Below are positions 8,114 to 16,851 of a stretch of DNA of 64,000 bases, one piece after another; position 1 is the stretch's first letter; each line of letters opens with the position of its first letter. Where the stretch lies: positions 62,001 through 126,000 of the forward strand of contig DALYLQ010000001.1 in the NCBI GenBank assembly GCA_031976225.1, read 5' to 3'. This stretch comes from UBA10646 sp003456175 (GTDB taxonomy: Bacteria; Bacteroidota; Bacteroidia; Chitinophagales; Chitinophagaceae). A program made the position numbers and the translations under genes. The notes beneath the pieces are model-generated. The model ran no database searches. It saw only the letters and a program-made list of their open reading frames with translations, and was not told the origin of the DNA.

Positions 8114-10519
8114 ATGGAAATATTACTACTGGTAGTAATAACAATATTGTTGTCGTTAATACTTATTCGATCATTTCGAACTGAGCATTCGAACAACTCT
8201 AATGATATTCAAGCACTTACTGAACAGGTTAAATACTTACAACGTAAGATAGATAATTTATCACACGAACTTAAGCGACCAACATCGCCGTCTGCACCAA
8301 GTAGTAATCAATCTGTAAAAGCGCCGCCACCTGTAATTACTGAAGATAAGAAGGTAATGGAGCCGCCAGTTGTGTTAGCTACGGCGGCTAAAGAAGAGCA
8401 TAACTTTACGGTAAAAGATACAACGCCAGTTGAACCTAAAGAACCGCTTCCTAAAGTTACTTTACAAGCACCCGTTTCGCAGCAGCATACATCTTGGTTA
8501 GAGCAGTGGATGCAACAAAACCCCGATGTAGAAAAATTCATTGGCGAAAACTTAGCCAACAAAATTGGTATTGCTGTATTGGTATTGGGTATTGGCTTTT
8601 TCGTAAAATATGCCATCGATAACAATTGGATTAATGAGGTTGGGCGTGTTGCTATTGGTATACTCTGCGGTGGATTACTGATGGGAATAGCACATTATCT
8701 ACACGAACGTTATCGTTCTTTTAGTTCAGTATTAGTAGGTGGTGGCATTGCGGTACTCTACTTTACAATTGGCTTGGCTTTTCATGATTATCAGTTGTTT
8801 CCACAATCGGTAGCATTTATACTCATGATAGCTATTACTGCTATCGCAGTTGTATTTGCCACGTTGTACAATCGTGTTGAATTAGCTGTTATTGCTACGT
8901 TAGGGGCATACGCTACACCTTTTATGGTAAGTACTGGTAGTGGTAACTACATTATTTTTTGTACGTATTTGTGTATCATAAGTATCGGATTAACATGGTT
9001 AGCATATTTGCGAAACTGGCGCATTGTACACTTTGTTGCATTCGCTGCAAATACCATTAATTTTTTGCTCTGGCTATTTGTACGATACGATTATGCAGAG
9101 CATCATTTGCTCATTACAATGCTGTTCATCTCGGCTTTCTATACGATATTCTTAACTATGAACACCATTCACCATGTAACAAAAGCAAGTCCATTAAAAG
9201 CCGCAGATTTTGTGAATTTGGTTGCTGTGAATGCGGTATGCTTAGGTAGTGGTTTGTATGTTTTAGATGAAAGTAATCTTGATATTTGGAAGGGGCTATA
9301 CACTGCAGTATTAGCAGTTGTTAACCTTGTGATAGCGTATCAATTTATTCGAAGTGAGCAAGTTGATAAGCGATTTATTTTCTTGCTAATTGGCATAACG
9401 GTAAGCTTGGTTTCGCTTGCAGCACCAATACAACTGAACGGACATTTTATTAGTATTTTCTGGGCTACTGAAATGGTATTATTGTTGTGGCTTTATCAAA
9501 AGGCGGGCTTTAAGCTTTTGCAACAATTTTCGTTGTTGGTAGGCATACTTGCCATCATTAGTGTACTGATGGATATTAGCTATTTGTATTACGATACAAC
9601 CAATGCGATACTGCCTATTCTAATCAATAAAGCTTTCATTACAGTGGCTTATGTGGGTATTTGTTTTGGTGTTGTTGCAAGAGTTTATCCTAAAGATGAT
9701 GTAACGGTAGTTATAGCAAAAAACCGCTATTGGCGGTTACATCATACAGTACTCGCAGCGATAATAATAAGTGCTGCCGGAGCTTTTGAAATACAATATC
9801 AGGCAGTGCAACGATTGCCTAATACCAATATCAATTACCTGTTATTGCAAGGATATTGGGCTGCAGTCTTGTGCTTCATCACACTTCGATTAAGGCAATA
9901 TAAAATTCACTATCCACAATTTATTATTGCTATAAGTGTTGTAGGCTTATTGTATCTAGTTAACATCTATCGTATTAATATGGCCATGCGATATATACTT
10001 ACAGCTCAGCAAAGCATTATTTTTTTGGGTGTGTATTGGTTGGGTATGTTAGCATTGCTGATAAGTTTGGTGCAATGGGCACAGTATTTTACCGTAAGGA
10101 ATATTGTTACACCTAAAGTTGAAATGGCGATTATAGCAACTATTATGGCTGTATTAATATTGTCGCAAGAGCTCAAATGGGTATACACGGCCATAGCATA
10201 CAATCTTCAGGATGATATTTTTGACTATACTGCCATGTATGGAAAAGCAGGTTTAAGTATTGTTTGGGGTGCACTTGCTTTTGTAATTATTTGGCTTGGT
10301 ATCAAACATGCTATAAAGCCACTGAGAGTACTTGCATTAATATTATTTTCGATTACATTGGTAAAGCTTTTCGCTTATGATATTTCTAATGTAGCACCAG
10401 CCGGAAAAATTATCGCCTTTATTCTTTTAGGTGTATTATTATTAGCAATTTCGTTTATGTATCAGCGCTTAAAACGTGTATTACTTTCCGATGAAAAAGA
10501 TATCACTGCTACTCCTTAG
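8114..10519 (+). CDS. DUF2339 family polytopic membrane protein
   Basis: An 801-residue protein with an N-terminal membrane anchor (residues 1-22) and then a short coiled-coil/low-complexity region rich in Pro and Thr to about 125. A long run of around 20 hydrophobic segments fills the remainder. The sequence ENLANKIGIAVLVLGIGFFVKYAIDNNWI after the linker is a typical beginning of the DUF2339 domain. The function of the family is unknown. It overlaps the next gene by 29 bases. In other bacteria DUF2339 genes are commonly followed by a DUF3999 gene, and the arrangement here is similar, which suggests the two products work together in the envelope. Confidence 0.85.
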   Translation: MEILLLVVITILLSLILIRSFRTEHSNNSNDIQALTEQVKYLQRKIDNLSHELKRPTSPSAPSSNQSVKAPPPVITEDKKVMEPPVVLATAAKEEHNFTVKDTTPVEPKEPLPKVTLQAPVSQQHTSWLEQWMQQNPDVEKFIGENLANKIGIAVLVLGIGFFVKYAIDNNWINEVGRVAIGILCGGLLMGIAHYLHERYRSFSSVLVGGGIAVLYFTIGLAFHDYQLFPQSVAFILMIAITAIAVVFATLYNRVELAVIATLGAYATPFMVSTGSGNYIIFCTYLCIISIGLTWLAYLRNWRIVHFVAFAANTINFLLWLFVRYDYAEHHLLITMLFISAFYTIFLTMNTIHHVTKASPLKAADFVNLVAVNAVCLGSGLYVLDESNLDIWKGLYTAVLAVVNLVIAYQFIRSEQVDKRFIFLLIGITVSLVSLAAPIQLNGHFISIFWATEMVLLLWLYQKAGFKLLQQFSLLVGILAIISVLMDISYLYYDTTNAILPILINKAFITVAYVGICFGVVARVYPKDDVTVVIAKNRYWRLHHTVLAAIIISAAGAFEIQYQAVQRLPNTNINYLLLQGYWAAVLCFITLRLRQYKIHYPQFIIAISVVGLLYLVNIYRINMAMRYILTAQQSIIFLGVYWLGMLALLISLVQWAQYFTVRNIVTPKVEMAIIATIMAVLILSQELKWVYTAIAYNLQDDIFDYTAMYGKAGLSIVWGALAFVIIWLGIKHAIKPLRVLALILFSITLVKLFAYDISNVAPAGKIIAFILLGVLLLAISFMYQRLKRVLLSDEKDITATP

Positions 10520-11660
10520 TATATTGTTGTATATAACACATCAGGCACAGTTTGTTGCCACTATTCCAAAAGTGCAAGAAAGTGGTTACTATCGCATCAA
10601 GCTATCGCCAGCAATGATTGCCGCTACTACTGCGCAGGCAACGAATATTCGTATTTACAATGAGCAACATGTTGCACAACCCTTTGTAATGAATGTTGCA
10701 GCATTAAGCAGTACAAGCATTACAGCAGCAGTGCTACTGCACCAAGTAGTACAAAATGATACTAGTATTTGTTGGATTGTTGACGGAGTAACTAATGGCT
10801 TACGCGATATGGTATTGTACAGCAACAACACCAATACACAACCCATAGTAGAAGTATTAGGCAGTAACGATCAAAAAAGTTGGTACAACATTCAAGAAAG
10901 GCTCAATGTACCACTAGTGTATACTAACCGTAGGTATTATGCTACTATAAACTTGCCACCACATAATTATAGGTTTATACAGTTCAAACAAATTGCAAGT
11001 TCGAGCGGAAAGGCAAGGCTCGATGTATATCGGTTCACTACCATTGCAACAAATAATAGTATCTCATCTACACTGCAACCACTTTCGCAGATGGCCTTAC
11101 GGCAAATAGATAGCGCTAACGGTAATACTTATTTGTACGCAACATTTACCGCAAGGAATACCATTGATGCACTACAATTGAAAGTGCAAGAAAAATTACT
11201 TTTTGAACGTACTATTAACTTGTATCAGCGAGGAAATATCGTACAGTCGTGGCGTTTCAATCAAGCACAATCAAACTTGTTGCAACCCCTATCAAGTATC
11301 ACCACTGATAGCATATTGCTAGCGATTGAAAATGGCGATAACCCACCCTTACATTGGGAGGCACAAGCATGGCAACGGCAACGTTTTTTGTTGTGTTATC
11401 TTACAGCAGGTGAGCAATACAGCATAGAGTTTGGTGATGCTACTACGCCTGCTCCTAATTACGATTTAGCGGCGTTACAACAACAAGTAACAGTAGTAAT
11501 AGATACGGTTAATGCTAACAATTTTAAAGCATTGGTCATTACTGCAACAACATCAAAAAATGCAAATCGCAACTATTTGATTTGGATTGCATTAATTGCA
11601 GTGCTCACTATTGTTATAATAATGGTTGCGCAGTTGGTAAAAAAGCAAAATAACAAATAA
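10491..11660 (+). CDS. Exported membrane-anchored protein, DUF3999-like
   Basis: 389 residues from ATG 10491. A signal peptide (MKKISLLLLSILLYITHQAQ), a large beta-rich periplasmic region and a single C-terminal membrane segment (YLIWIALIAVLTIVIIMVAQLV) with a Lys/Asn tail are visible. The frame extends to a GTG at 10476, but the signal peptide begins naturally at 10491. The topology and the position directly after a DUF2339 gene, overlapping it, match DUF3999 proteins. The family match is an inference from layout, since I see no decisive motif. The stop codon overlaps the next start (TAATG). Confidence 0.68.
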   Translation: MKKISLLLLSILLYITHQAQFVATIPKVQESGYYRIKLSPAMIAATTAQATNIRIYNEQHVAQPFVMNVAALSSTSITAAVLLHQVVQNDTSICWIVDGVTNGLRDMVLYSNNTNTQPIVEVLGSNDQKSWYNIQERLNVPLVYTNRRYYATINLPPHNYRFIQFKQIASSSGKARLDVYRFTTIATNNSISSTLQPLSQMALRQIDSANGNTYLYATFTARNTIDALQLKVQEKLLFERTINLYQRGNIVQSWRFNQAQSNLLQPLSSITTDSILLAIENGDNPPLHWEAQAWQRQRFLLCYLTAGEQYSIEFGDATTPAPNYDLAALQQQVTVVIDTVNANNFKALVITATTSKNANRNYLIWIALIAVLTIVIIMVAQLVKKQNNK

Positions 11661-11965
11661 TGTATATTTATAATGTAACAATACAGGTAACCCACGCCAT
11701 ACACGAGCGTTGGTTACAATGGATGCAGCAAATACATATCCCTGAAGTAATGGCTACACAGTGCTTTACGAATTATACCATGGTTCGGTTATTAGATATT
11801 GATGAATCTGAGGGCGTTACCTATGCGGTACAATATAAAGCCGCTTCGAAACAAGATTATGAACGTTATATCAGTCATTTTTCACCAGCTTTAAGGCAAG
11901 CTGGTATTGATGCTTGGGGTAATCAGTTCATTGCTTTTCGCAGTTTAATGCAAGTTGTGCATTAA
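11660..11965 (+). CDS. DUF4286 family protein
   Basis: A 101-residue soluble protein beginning MYIYNVTIQVTHAIHERWLQWMQ, with ALRQAGIDAWGNQFIAFRSLM near the C-terminus. This is the characteristic pattern of DUF4286, a small ferredoxin-like fold family common in Bacteroidota and of unknown function. The start overlaps the stop of the preceding gene by one base, indicating translational coupling with the DUF2339/DUF3999-like pair. Confidence 0.82.
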   Translation: MYIYNVTIQVTHAIHERWLQWMQQIHIPEVMATQCFTNYTMVRLLDIDESEGVTYAVQYKAASKQDYERYISHFSPALRQAGIDAWGNQFIAFRSLMQVVH

Positions 11966-12016
11966 CTGTGGAAATATTTTTAGGTGGCAGGCTAGTTATG
12001 CAAAAGTAAGCAATAA

Positions 12017-12029
12017 CCTTACGGTAAAT
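12017..12029 (+). repeat. Single copy of the dispersed word upstream of HU
   Basis: CCTTACGGTAAAT lies in the 271-base stretch between the DUF4286 gene and the first HU gene. The rest of that stretch holds a short 5-bp hairpin (CCCTT/AAGGG near 12125-12142) and the HU promoter, and I see no gene in it. Confidence 0.85.
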
Positions 12030-12172
12030 ACATATATAATCGCTGAAAGTCAATGCCGTAAAGGGTTGTAGCGATATTGAAAGGTTAAAATTTCACCTTA
12101 GCTGCCACTGGCGAAATTGTACAAGCCCTTATGTAACAAGGGTTTCAGCTACATTTAGTGGTGGAAAATAGT

Positions 12173-12202
12173 TTTGAAAACTTGCAAAAGCCTATACATT
12201 TG
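12173..12202 (+). promoter_or_regulatory. Bacteroidota-type promoter of the first HU gene
   Basis: TTTG at 12173-12176 and TACATTTG at 12195-12202 (exact TAnnTTTG) are separated by 18 bases, close to the usual 19. The element ends 34 bases before the HU start at 12237 and rules out the longer frame from 12174. Confidence 0.72.
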
Positions 12203-12236
12203 TTACATTACATCATTCACCCAAAAAAATATTCTC

Positions 12237-12518
12237 ATGAACAAAGCTGAATTAGTAGCAAGCATTGCCGAAACAGCCGGAATTACCAAAACAGAAGCTA
12301 ACGGCGTTATTGATGCATTTGCCGAAGCGGTAGCCAAAACCTTAAAAAAAGGCGATAGCGTAACCTTAGTAGGTTTCGGTACATTCTCAGTAAGTAAGCG
12401 TGCAGCCCGTACAGGCCGTAACCCACAAACTGGCGAAACCATTAAAATTAAAGCTAAAAAAGTTGCTAAGTTTAAAGCCGGTACTGAACTAAGTAACGCA
12501 GTTAACGGCGGTAAGTAA
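12237..12518 (+). CDS. HU family DNA-binding protein (copy 1)
   Basis: A 93-residue nucleoid protein. It starts MNKAELVASIAETAGITKTEANGVIDAF and carries the HU/IHF signature GFGTFSVSKRAARTGRNPQTGETIKI, the beta-arm that inserts its Pro into the minor groove. HU dimers bend and compact DNA. The frame is open to 12174, but the family start is at ATG 12237, which is also downstream of the promoter. A second HU gene follows 38 bases after the stop. The two share a 53-base identical stretch, so they arose by tandem duplication or are being homogenised. Confidence 0.95.
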   Translation: MNKAELVASIAETAGITKTEANGVIDAFAEAVAKTLKKGDSVTLVGFGTFSVSKRAARTGRNPQTGETIKIKAKKVAKFKAGTELSNAVNGGK

Positions 12519-12780
12519 TTGTCACCTTTCTTTCACTTAAATAACAACACACCATTATGAACAAAGCAGATTTGATTGCACACTTGGCAGAAGCTGCCGG
12601 TATCAACAAAACACAAGCTAATGCTGCTTTAGATGCCTTTACAGATGCTATCACAAAAACTTTAAAAAAAGGCGATAGCGTAACTTTAGTAGGTTTCGGT
12701 ACATTTTCTGTGAGCAAGCGTGCTGCTCGTACAGGCCGTAACCCACAAACTGGCGAAACCATTAAAATTAAAGCTAAAAA
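12408..12780 (+). repeat. 53-base identical segment shared by the tandem HU genes
   Basis: Bases 12408-12460 in the first HU gene and 12728-12780 in the second are identical, offset by 320 bases. They encode the TGRNPQTGETIKIKAKK arm. The flanking codons differ at silent positions. Confidence 0.9.
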
Positions 12781-12826
12781 GGTTGCTCGCTTTAAGCCAG
12801 GTAAGGGCTTGAGCGAAAAAATCTAA
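12557..12826 (+). CDS. HU family DNA-binding protein (copy 2)
   Basis: An 89-residue HU paralogue beginning MNKADLIAHLAEAAGINKTQANAALDAF, with the same GFGTFSVSKRAARTGRNPQTGETIKI beta-arm as its neighbour. The N-terminal dimerisation helices differ from copy 1 while the arm is nearly identical, so heterodimers are possible. It is 38 bases downstream of copy 1, with no terminator between, so the genes are probably cotranscribed. A terminator follows at 12851. Confidence 0.95.
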   Translation: MNKADLIAHLAEAAGINKTQANAALDAFTDAITKTLKKGDSVTLVGFGTFSVSKRAARTGRNPQTGETIKIKAKKVARFKPGKGLSEKI

Positions 12827-12850
12827 TTGCTGCCATTGCTATCTTACAAG

Positions 12851-12881
12851 AGCCGAATACCGAGGTGTTCGGCTTTTTTTT
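12851..12881 (+). terminator. Terminator of the HU gene pair
   Basis: AGCCGAATACC (12851-12861) pairs with GGTGTTCGGCT (12864-12874) with one mismatched position, followed by a run of T to about 12881. Confidence 0.8.
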
Positions 12882-12947
12882 GCATATAAGCCAAGATTCC
12901 TGCATTTTTGCAGCCCAATTGGTTCATCACATTTAAAAAAACAAACG

Positions 12948-13052
12948 ATGGGTAGAGGTGATAAAAAAACAGCTAAGGGTAAGCGTTTCAAAGGTTCTTT
13001 TGGTAAGAGCCGCTTAGCTCGTAAGAAAAAAGCTGTTGCTAAAAAAGCTTAA
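12948..13052 (+). CDS. 30S ribosomal protein THX
   Basis: A 34-residue, very basic protein. It starts MGRGDKKTAKGKRFKGSFGK and ends with KKKAVAKKA. This matches the THX family, a short peptide of the small ribosomal subunit known from Thermus and present in most Bacteroidota as a similarly short protein. The start at ATG 12948 gives the conserved MGRGDKKT N-terminus. It lies between the HU terminator and a long bidirectional hairpin, so it is probably its own transcription unit. Confidence 0.9.
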   Translation: MGRGDKKTAKGKRFKGSFGKSRLARKKKAVAKKA

Positions 13053-13064
13053 TCAACATTCAAC

Positions 13065-13119
13065 TGTTGTAAAACAATAAGGCTCGTTGCATCGCAACGA
13101 GCCTTATTGTTTTACAACA
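13065..13119 (+). terminator. Very long perfect hairpin between THX and nadK
   Basis: A perfect 26-bp stem (13065-13090 with 13094-13119) closes an ATC loop. The inner arms are GC-richer (GGCTCGTTGC) and the outer arms contain A and T tracts, so it can terminate both converging transcripts. Confidence 0.85.
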
Positions 13120-13128
13120 TCGTGTTCA

Positions 13129-13209
13129 CCTTACGGTAAATGGTGGTGCCTTGCTTACACGAATAATTTGTTGTTGTATACAGCGTTTGCGTTAGCATTT
13201 GCCGTAAGG
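13129..13209 (+). repeat. Inverted pair of the dispersed word
   Basis: CCTTACGGTAAATG at 13129-13142 faces the variant CATTTGCCGTAAGG at 13196-13209, both between convergent genes (THX and nadK). Confidence 0.88.
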
Positions 13210-13223
13210 CCATATGCTAATAC

Positions 13224-14105
13224 TTAGTTGCGTTTATCATAACCCCAGGTGAGTTTGCTGCGTAAGGTGCTTAAAAAACTGCCTTCGTTCAGGCGTACGA
13301 GGCTAACTTCAAACTGTTCACGTTTAATGGCTAGTTGTATTTCTTTCGATACAATAGCACGCCTAGCATCGAGGTTACAAATCATTTCTTCACCACGGCC
13401 TTCAACCTCAAAGCTAACAACGGTACTATCAGGAATTACGATAGGTCTAACGTTCAGGTTGTGTGGTGCAATAGGCGTAATTACAAAGCTGCCACTTTCA
13501 GGAAATACAATGGGTCCGCCGCAACTCATGTTGTAGCCGGTACTACCTGTAGGAGTGCTTACAATCAATCCATCGGCCCAATACGTGTTTAAGAATTCGC
13601 CGTTTAAGTAGGTGTGAATTTTAATCATTGGGTTGAGGTCGCGTTTGTGTATTACAAACTCATTCAAGCCAAAGGGTGCTTCCTCAAAAATGGGCATATT
13701 GGCATCTACGTGTATTAATGAACGCTTATCTACTACGTAAGTGCCGTGTACCAAGGCATCTACGGCAGTGCTTAATTCTTCTTTACCAATGCTGGCTAAG
13801 AAACCTAATCGGCCGAAGTTAATGCCAAGGATGGGAATGGCTTTGTCTTTAACTAAAGTGGCTGAGTCAAGTATGGTACCATCGCCGCCTAGGCTAATAA
13901 TACAGTCGATTTGCTCATTTAAATCGTTATGGCCTGAGAAAATTTGTGTAGCTGCATCGTAGGGACTAAATACTTCTGGATGCTTTTCTGCGAGATCTTT
14001 ATATACAACTGTTTGTATCTGATGTTGCTGTAGTTCTTGCAGTAACGTGTACAGCTGGCTTTGTTGATCGGGTTCTATGCCGCGGCTATAAATAGCTACT
14101 GTCAT
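13224..14105 (-). CDS. nadK: NAD kinase
   Basis: A 293-residue cytoplasmic kinase that phosphorylates NAD to NADP. The catalytic GGDGT motif is at residues 73-77 (SLGGDGTILDSA). The second family signature, TPTGSTGYNMSCGGPIVFPESG, and the following ITPIAPHNLNVRPIVIPD complete the NAD-binding domain. Length and start (ATG 14105) are typical. It is the downstream partner of the CBS-domain gene on the same strand, an arrangement I recall from other Bacteroidota genomes. Confidence 0.95.
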   Translation of the reverse strand: MTVAIYSRGIEPDQQSQLYTLLQELQQHQIQTVVYKDLAEKHPEVFSPYDAATQIFSGHNDLNEQIDCIISLGGDGTILDSATLVKDKAIPILGINFGRLGFLASIGKEELSTAVDALVHGTYVVDKRSLIHVDANMPIFEEAPFGLNEFVIHKRDLNPMIKIHTYLNGEFLNTYWADGLIVSTPTGSTGYNMSCGGPIVFPESGSFVITPIAPHNLNVRPIVIPDSTVVSFEVEGRGEEMICNLDARRAIVSKEIQLAIKREQFEVSLVRLNEGSFLSTLRSKLTWGYDKRN

Positions 14106-14189
14106 TGCTTAAAATTGCTTGTTGTTCGTAAAGTTGCGGCTTTTTGGCCAAATGCCATGCAATAACAAAGAATGTTGCCTTTCATGTGG

Positions 14190-14849
14190 TTACATATTAA
14201 GGTAATTCATTAAGGCGTTGTAGTTCGCTTTTAGCTCGTTTTGGTATGCTTCTTCGCCGAAATAATAGCGGATAGTGTAATCGTAGCGTTGAAAGGTGGC
14301 TATGATATCGCTGAGTTCTCTACGGTTAATTTTGAGTGTAACTAAGAGTAGTCCAGTGCCAGTTTCTACAGAAGTGTTGCATTGTGTAATGTAGGCATCG
14401 TTGGTTTCAACAAGGCGAGATATTTCCCCAAAGCTGTAGTTGCGTTTATCCATTTCAAAAACAATCACTCCTCCAGGTTCATCGTTGCCTGTAAAATGGT
14501 GCAATGCTTGCAGCATTGCCTGAAAATGAATAGTACCCACCAGCTCTTGTTGCTCGTTGGTTACAGCTATTAGTGTAATTTGTTCTTCCGACATTAACCG
14601 CAAAGCCTGCATAGCATGATCGGTTCTAAGTACCGATTTATTAAACAGTTGGTGTTGTATGGTAGCTAAGGCAGTGCTATCAATTTCGTCTAGTAATTGC
14701 TCTTTGCTTACAATACCTACAAATACATCGCTACTCATTACAGGCAAGTGCTGCACATCGTAATCGTCCATCAATTGCAATGCATAGCTTACCTTATCTG
14801 TTATTACAAGGTTGGGGTAGGTATTAGTGGCAATTTGTTCTGCTAGCAT
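14190..14849 (-). CDS. CBS domain-containing protein
   Basis: A 219-residue soluble protein with two CBS motifs at about residues 8-55 and 75-122. CBS pairs bind adenine nucleotides such as AMP, ATP or SAM. The C-terminal 85 residues (from about GGVIVFEMD) alternate strands and helices and look like an ACT-type regulatory module, as in AcuB-like proteins. It lies 84 bases upstream of nadK on the same strand, so a role in sensing nucleotide state near NADP synthesis is possible but not shown. Confidence 0.82.
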   Translation of the reverse strand: MLAEQIATNTYPNLVITDKVSYALQLMDDYDVQHLPVMSSDVFVGIVSKEQLLDEIDSTALATIQHQLFNKSVLRTDHAMQALRLMSEEQITLIAVTNEQQELVGTIHFQAMLQALHHFTGNDEPGGVIVFEMDKRNYSFGEISRLVETNDAYITQCNTSVETGTGLLLVTLKINRRELSDIIATFQRYDYTIRYYFGEEAYQNELKANYNALMNYLNM

Positions 14850-14900
14850 ACGATTATAAAGTTATACAGCAGCAAGCGTATTGGTTCGCTCTAAATAACA

Positions 14901-15695
14901 CTATAAAGTTGACTGTGGTTGTGCAACTTCGGCTTTATTATATAAGCGGTTGAGAAAGCCCTCTAAAACACTATTAAAAGTATTTGGTACTTCCATCATG
15001 GGGGCGTGTCCACATTTGTCTATAAAATGAAGTTCACTATTAGGGATAAGCTTGTTAAACTCTTGTCCAACAAAAGGCGGTGTAATAGTATCGTTATTAC
15101 CCCAAATTAAGCAGGTAGGTTGTTGAATTTGGCTAAGCTCGGCACCTAGGTTGTTACGAATAGCGCTTTTAGCTAGCGCAATAATTTTAATAACCTTTAA
15201 GCGGTTGTTGGTTATCTCATACACTTCGTCTACCAATTCTTTAGTAGCTACTTCAGGATCGTAAAAGGTAAGTTGCGTTTTCTTTTTAATATACTCATAG
15301 TCGCCACGCTTCGGATATGAGTCGCCCATGCCATTTTCAAACAAACCGCTGCTACCTGTTAAAATCAACGATTTAATACGCTCAGGGTGTTTAAGCACGT
15401 GTACCAAAGCAACATGGCCACCTAGGCTATTACCTAAAAGGTTGATATTCTGGTAGTCGCGAAGTTCAATGAATTTGTGAACATGCTTTTGCAAGCCACC
15501 AACACTGGTGTGAAAAATATCTAAATCGAACAAGGGTAGCATAGGCACAATTACTTTGTATTGGTGCCTGAAATGCTCAACCAAATCACTAAAGTTACTT
15601 AGTCCGCCAAATAAACCATGTAATAACACCAGTGGTTCGCCTTGGCCTTCTTCTATAAACTTAAATTTTTCTATTTGGTGTACCTCGTAATTCAT
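14901..15695 (-). CDS. Alpha/beta-fold hydrolase
   Basis: A 264-residue alpha/beta hydrolase without signal peptide. The oxyanion-hole HG motif is in VLLHGLFGG. The nucleophile elbow GNSLGG puts Ser90 in place, the acid is Asp202 in WGNNDTITPP, and the base is His230 in KCGHAPMMEVP. The canonical triad order and spacing suggest an active esterase or C-C hydrolase, but the substrate cannot be inferred. It is transcribed with the same strand as the CBS and nadK genes, about 50 bases upstream of the CBS gene. Confidence 0.88.
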   Translation of the reverse strand: MNYEVHQIEKFKFIEEGQGEPLVLLHGLFGGLSNFSDLVEHFRHQYKVIVPMLPLFDLDIFHTSVGGLQKHVHKFIELRDYQNINLLGNSLGGHVALVHVLKHPERIKSLILTGSSGLFENGMGDSYPKRGDYEYIKKKTQLTFYDPEVATKELVDEVYEITNNRLKVIKIIALAKSAIRNNLGAELSQIQQPTCLIWGNNDTITPPFVGQEFNKLIPNSELHFIDKCGHAPMMEVPNTFNSVLEGFLNRLYNKAEVAQPQSTL

Positions 15696-15833
15696 TGCGT
15701 TGTTCTAAAATAGCTAAAGCTATTGCTATAGCTGGGCTCTGGTAGTTAAATGTTTAGTAAACCTTACTTGCGTAAATGTTTAGTGCTGCTTTGCAAGGTA
15801 ATGGTTTTGAAGCAATAATAAGGCTTTTGCTTG

Positions 15834-16370
15834 TTATGCTTGCGTTTTAGCTACACCTGCAAAAAAAACCTCTAGTTGCTGAAATGTATCTTTAACAAAA
15901 GGTATGGCAGCACCAATGAAGCTTATTGCTCGTGGTCCTAGTGGCTCAATATAAGGCCAACTTGCCGACGATGCAAATGTACTTTCGGGTAATACCTGCA
16001 TTTGTTTGGTAAAAAATAATAAGCTACTGAAAGCGAGCAAACCAATAAAGCTGTACAACAGAAAGCCGCCCAGCTTATTAGCCCATCCAAGCAAAGCCAT
16101 ATCGAGCATGGTTTCGAGAGCGTTAGCCATTTGCCGTAAGGCAAATGCCACCCCTAGCATTATCAGTAAAAAAGCCAAAAAAGGAAGCCAACTGCCGCTC
16201 CAACCGGTTTGTTGTTGTAGCCACTGTGCTAACCATGCCGATAGTTTGAGCGCTGCTGCTAAACCCACAATAAAACCAAGGAACGATGCTACCGCGATGA
16301 ACAAGCCACGGGTAACACCCTTCCATAATGCCCACGATAATATGATAAGTAAGAGAATATCTATAATCAT
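15834..16370 (-). CDS. CvpA family membrane protein
   Basis: A 178-residue protein with four hydrophobic segments (about 2-20, 25-45, 62-80 and 98-122). It has the CvpA-type start MIIDILLLIILSWALWKGVTRGL, in which the WxG-x-RG motif is characteristic. In Escherichia coli CvpA is linked to colicin V production and bile resistance, but the general function is unclear. The gene lies 9 bases downstream of the YqeY-like gene. It contains a variant of the dispersed word arranged as a perfect inverted repeat at 16128-16147. Confidence 0.85.
   Translation of the reverse strand: MIIDILLLIILSWALWKGVTRGLFIAVASFLGFIVGLAAALKLSAWLAQWLQQQTGWSGSWLPFLAFLLIMLGVAFALRQMANALETMLDMALLGWANKLGGFLLYSFIGLLAFSSLLFFTKQMQVLPESTFASSASWPYIEPLGPRAISFIGAAIPFVKDTFQQLEVFFAGVAKTQA
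16128..16147 (-). repeat. Dispersed word forming a perfect inverted repeat inside cvpA
   Basis: CATTTGCC at 16128-16135 and GGCAAATG at 16140-16147 are exact reverse complements around GTAA. Most of the word is therefore readable from both strands at one site. Confidence 0.85.
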
Positions 16371-16379
16371 GCCAGCAAC

Positions 16380-16832
16380 TTATGGGGCGAGTAATGCTTT
16401 AACCTTAGCACTGATGGCCTTGCCATCGGCCTTGCCGGCTAGCTGCTTGGTAGCAACACCCATTACCTTACCCATATCGGCGCCGCTAGTTGCACCAACT
16501 TCTGTAATAATTGCTTGTAGTGCTGCTGTAAGTTCTTCTTCGGTAAGTGCCTGAGGTAAGAATTGCTCGATAATGCTAATTTCTTCTTGCTCTTTTTGTG
16601 CTAGATCGGCACGGTTTTGCTGCGTGAATATATCGAGGCTATCACGGCGCTGTTTCACCAATTTTTGAAGCAACTTTAACTCTGCATCTTCTGTAAGGGT
16701 GCCGCTAAAACCGGGTTCGGTTTTAGCTTTAATGATTTCACTTTTAATAGCACGCAAACCACGCAAAGCAGCATCGTTCTTACTTTTCATGGCTTCTTTG
16801 AGTTGCTCCATTACTTTGGCTTCTAAGCTCAT
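16380..16832 (-). CDS. GatB/YqeY domain-containing protein
   Basis: A 150-residue helical protein. It has the family layout: an N-terminal helical half (MEQLKEAMKSKNDAALRGLRAIKSEI) and a C-terminal YqeY half ending GADMGKVMGVATKQLAGKADGKAISAKVKALL. The latter resembles the tRNA-binding tail domain of the GatB amidotransferase subunit. Its exact role is unknown, though a link to tRNA metabolism is assumed. It sits between the gldC and cvpA genes, close to both. Confidence 0.9.
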   Translation of the reverse strand: MSLEAKVMEQLKEAMKSKNDAALRGLRAIKSEIIKAKTEPGFSGTLTEDAELKLLQKLVKQRRDSLDIFTQQNRADLAQKEQEEISIIEQFLPQALTEEELTAALQAIITEVGATSGADMGKVMGVATKQLAGKADGKAISAKVKALLAP

Positions 16833-16851
16833 AGTAGTATTTGGTTTTCAG

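Noticed and set aside
16006..16554. A 182-codon plus-strand frame opposite cvpA and the YqeY gene
   Set aside because: It spans two conserved minus-strand genes and has low-complexity Ala/Pro/Ser sequence.
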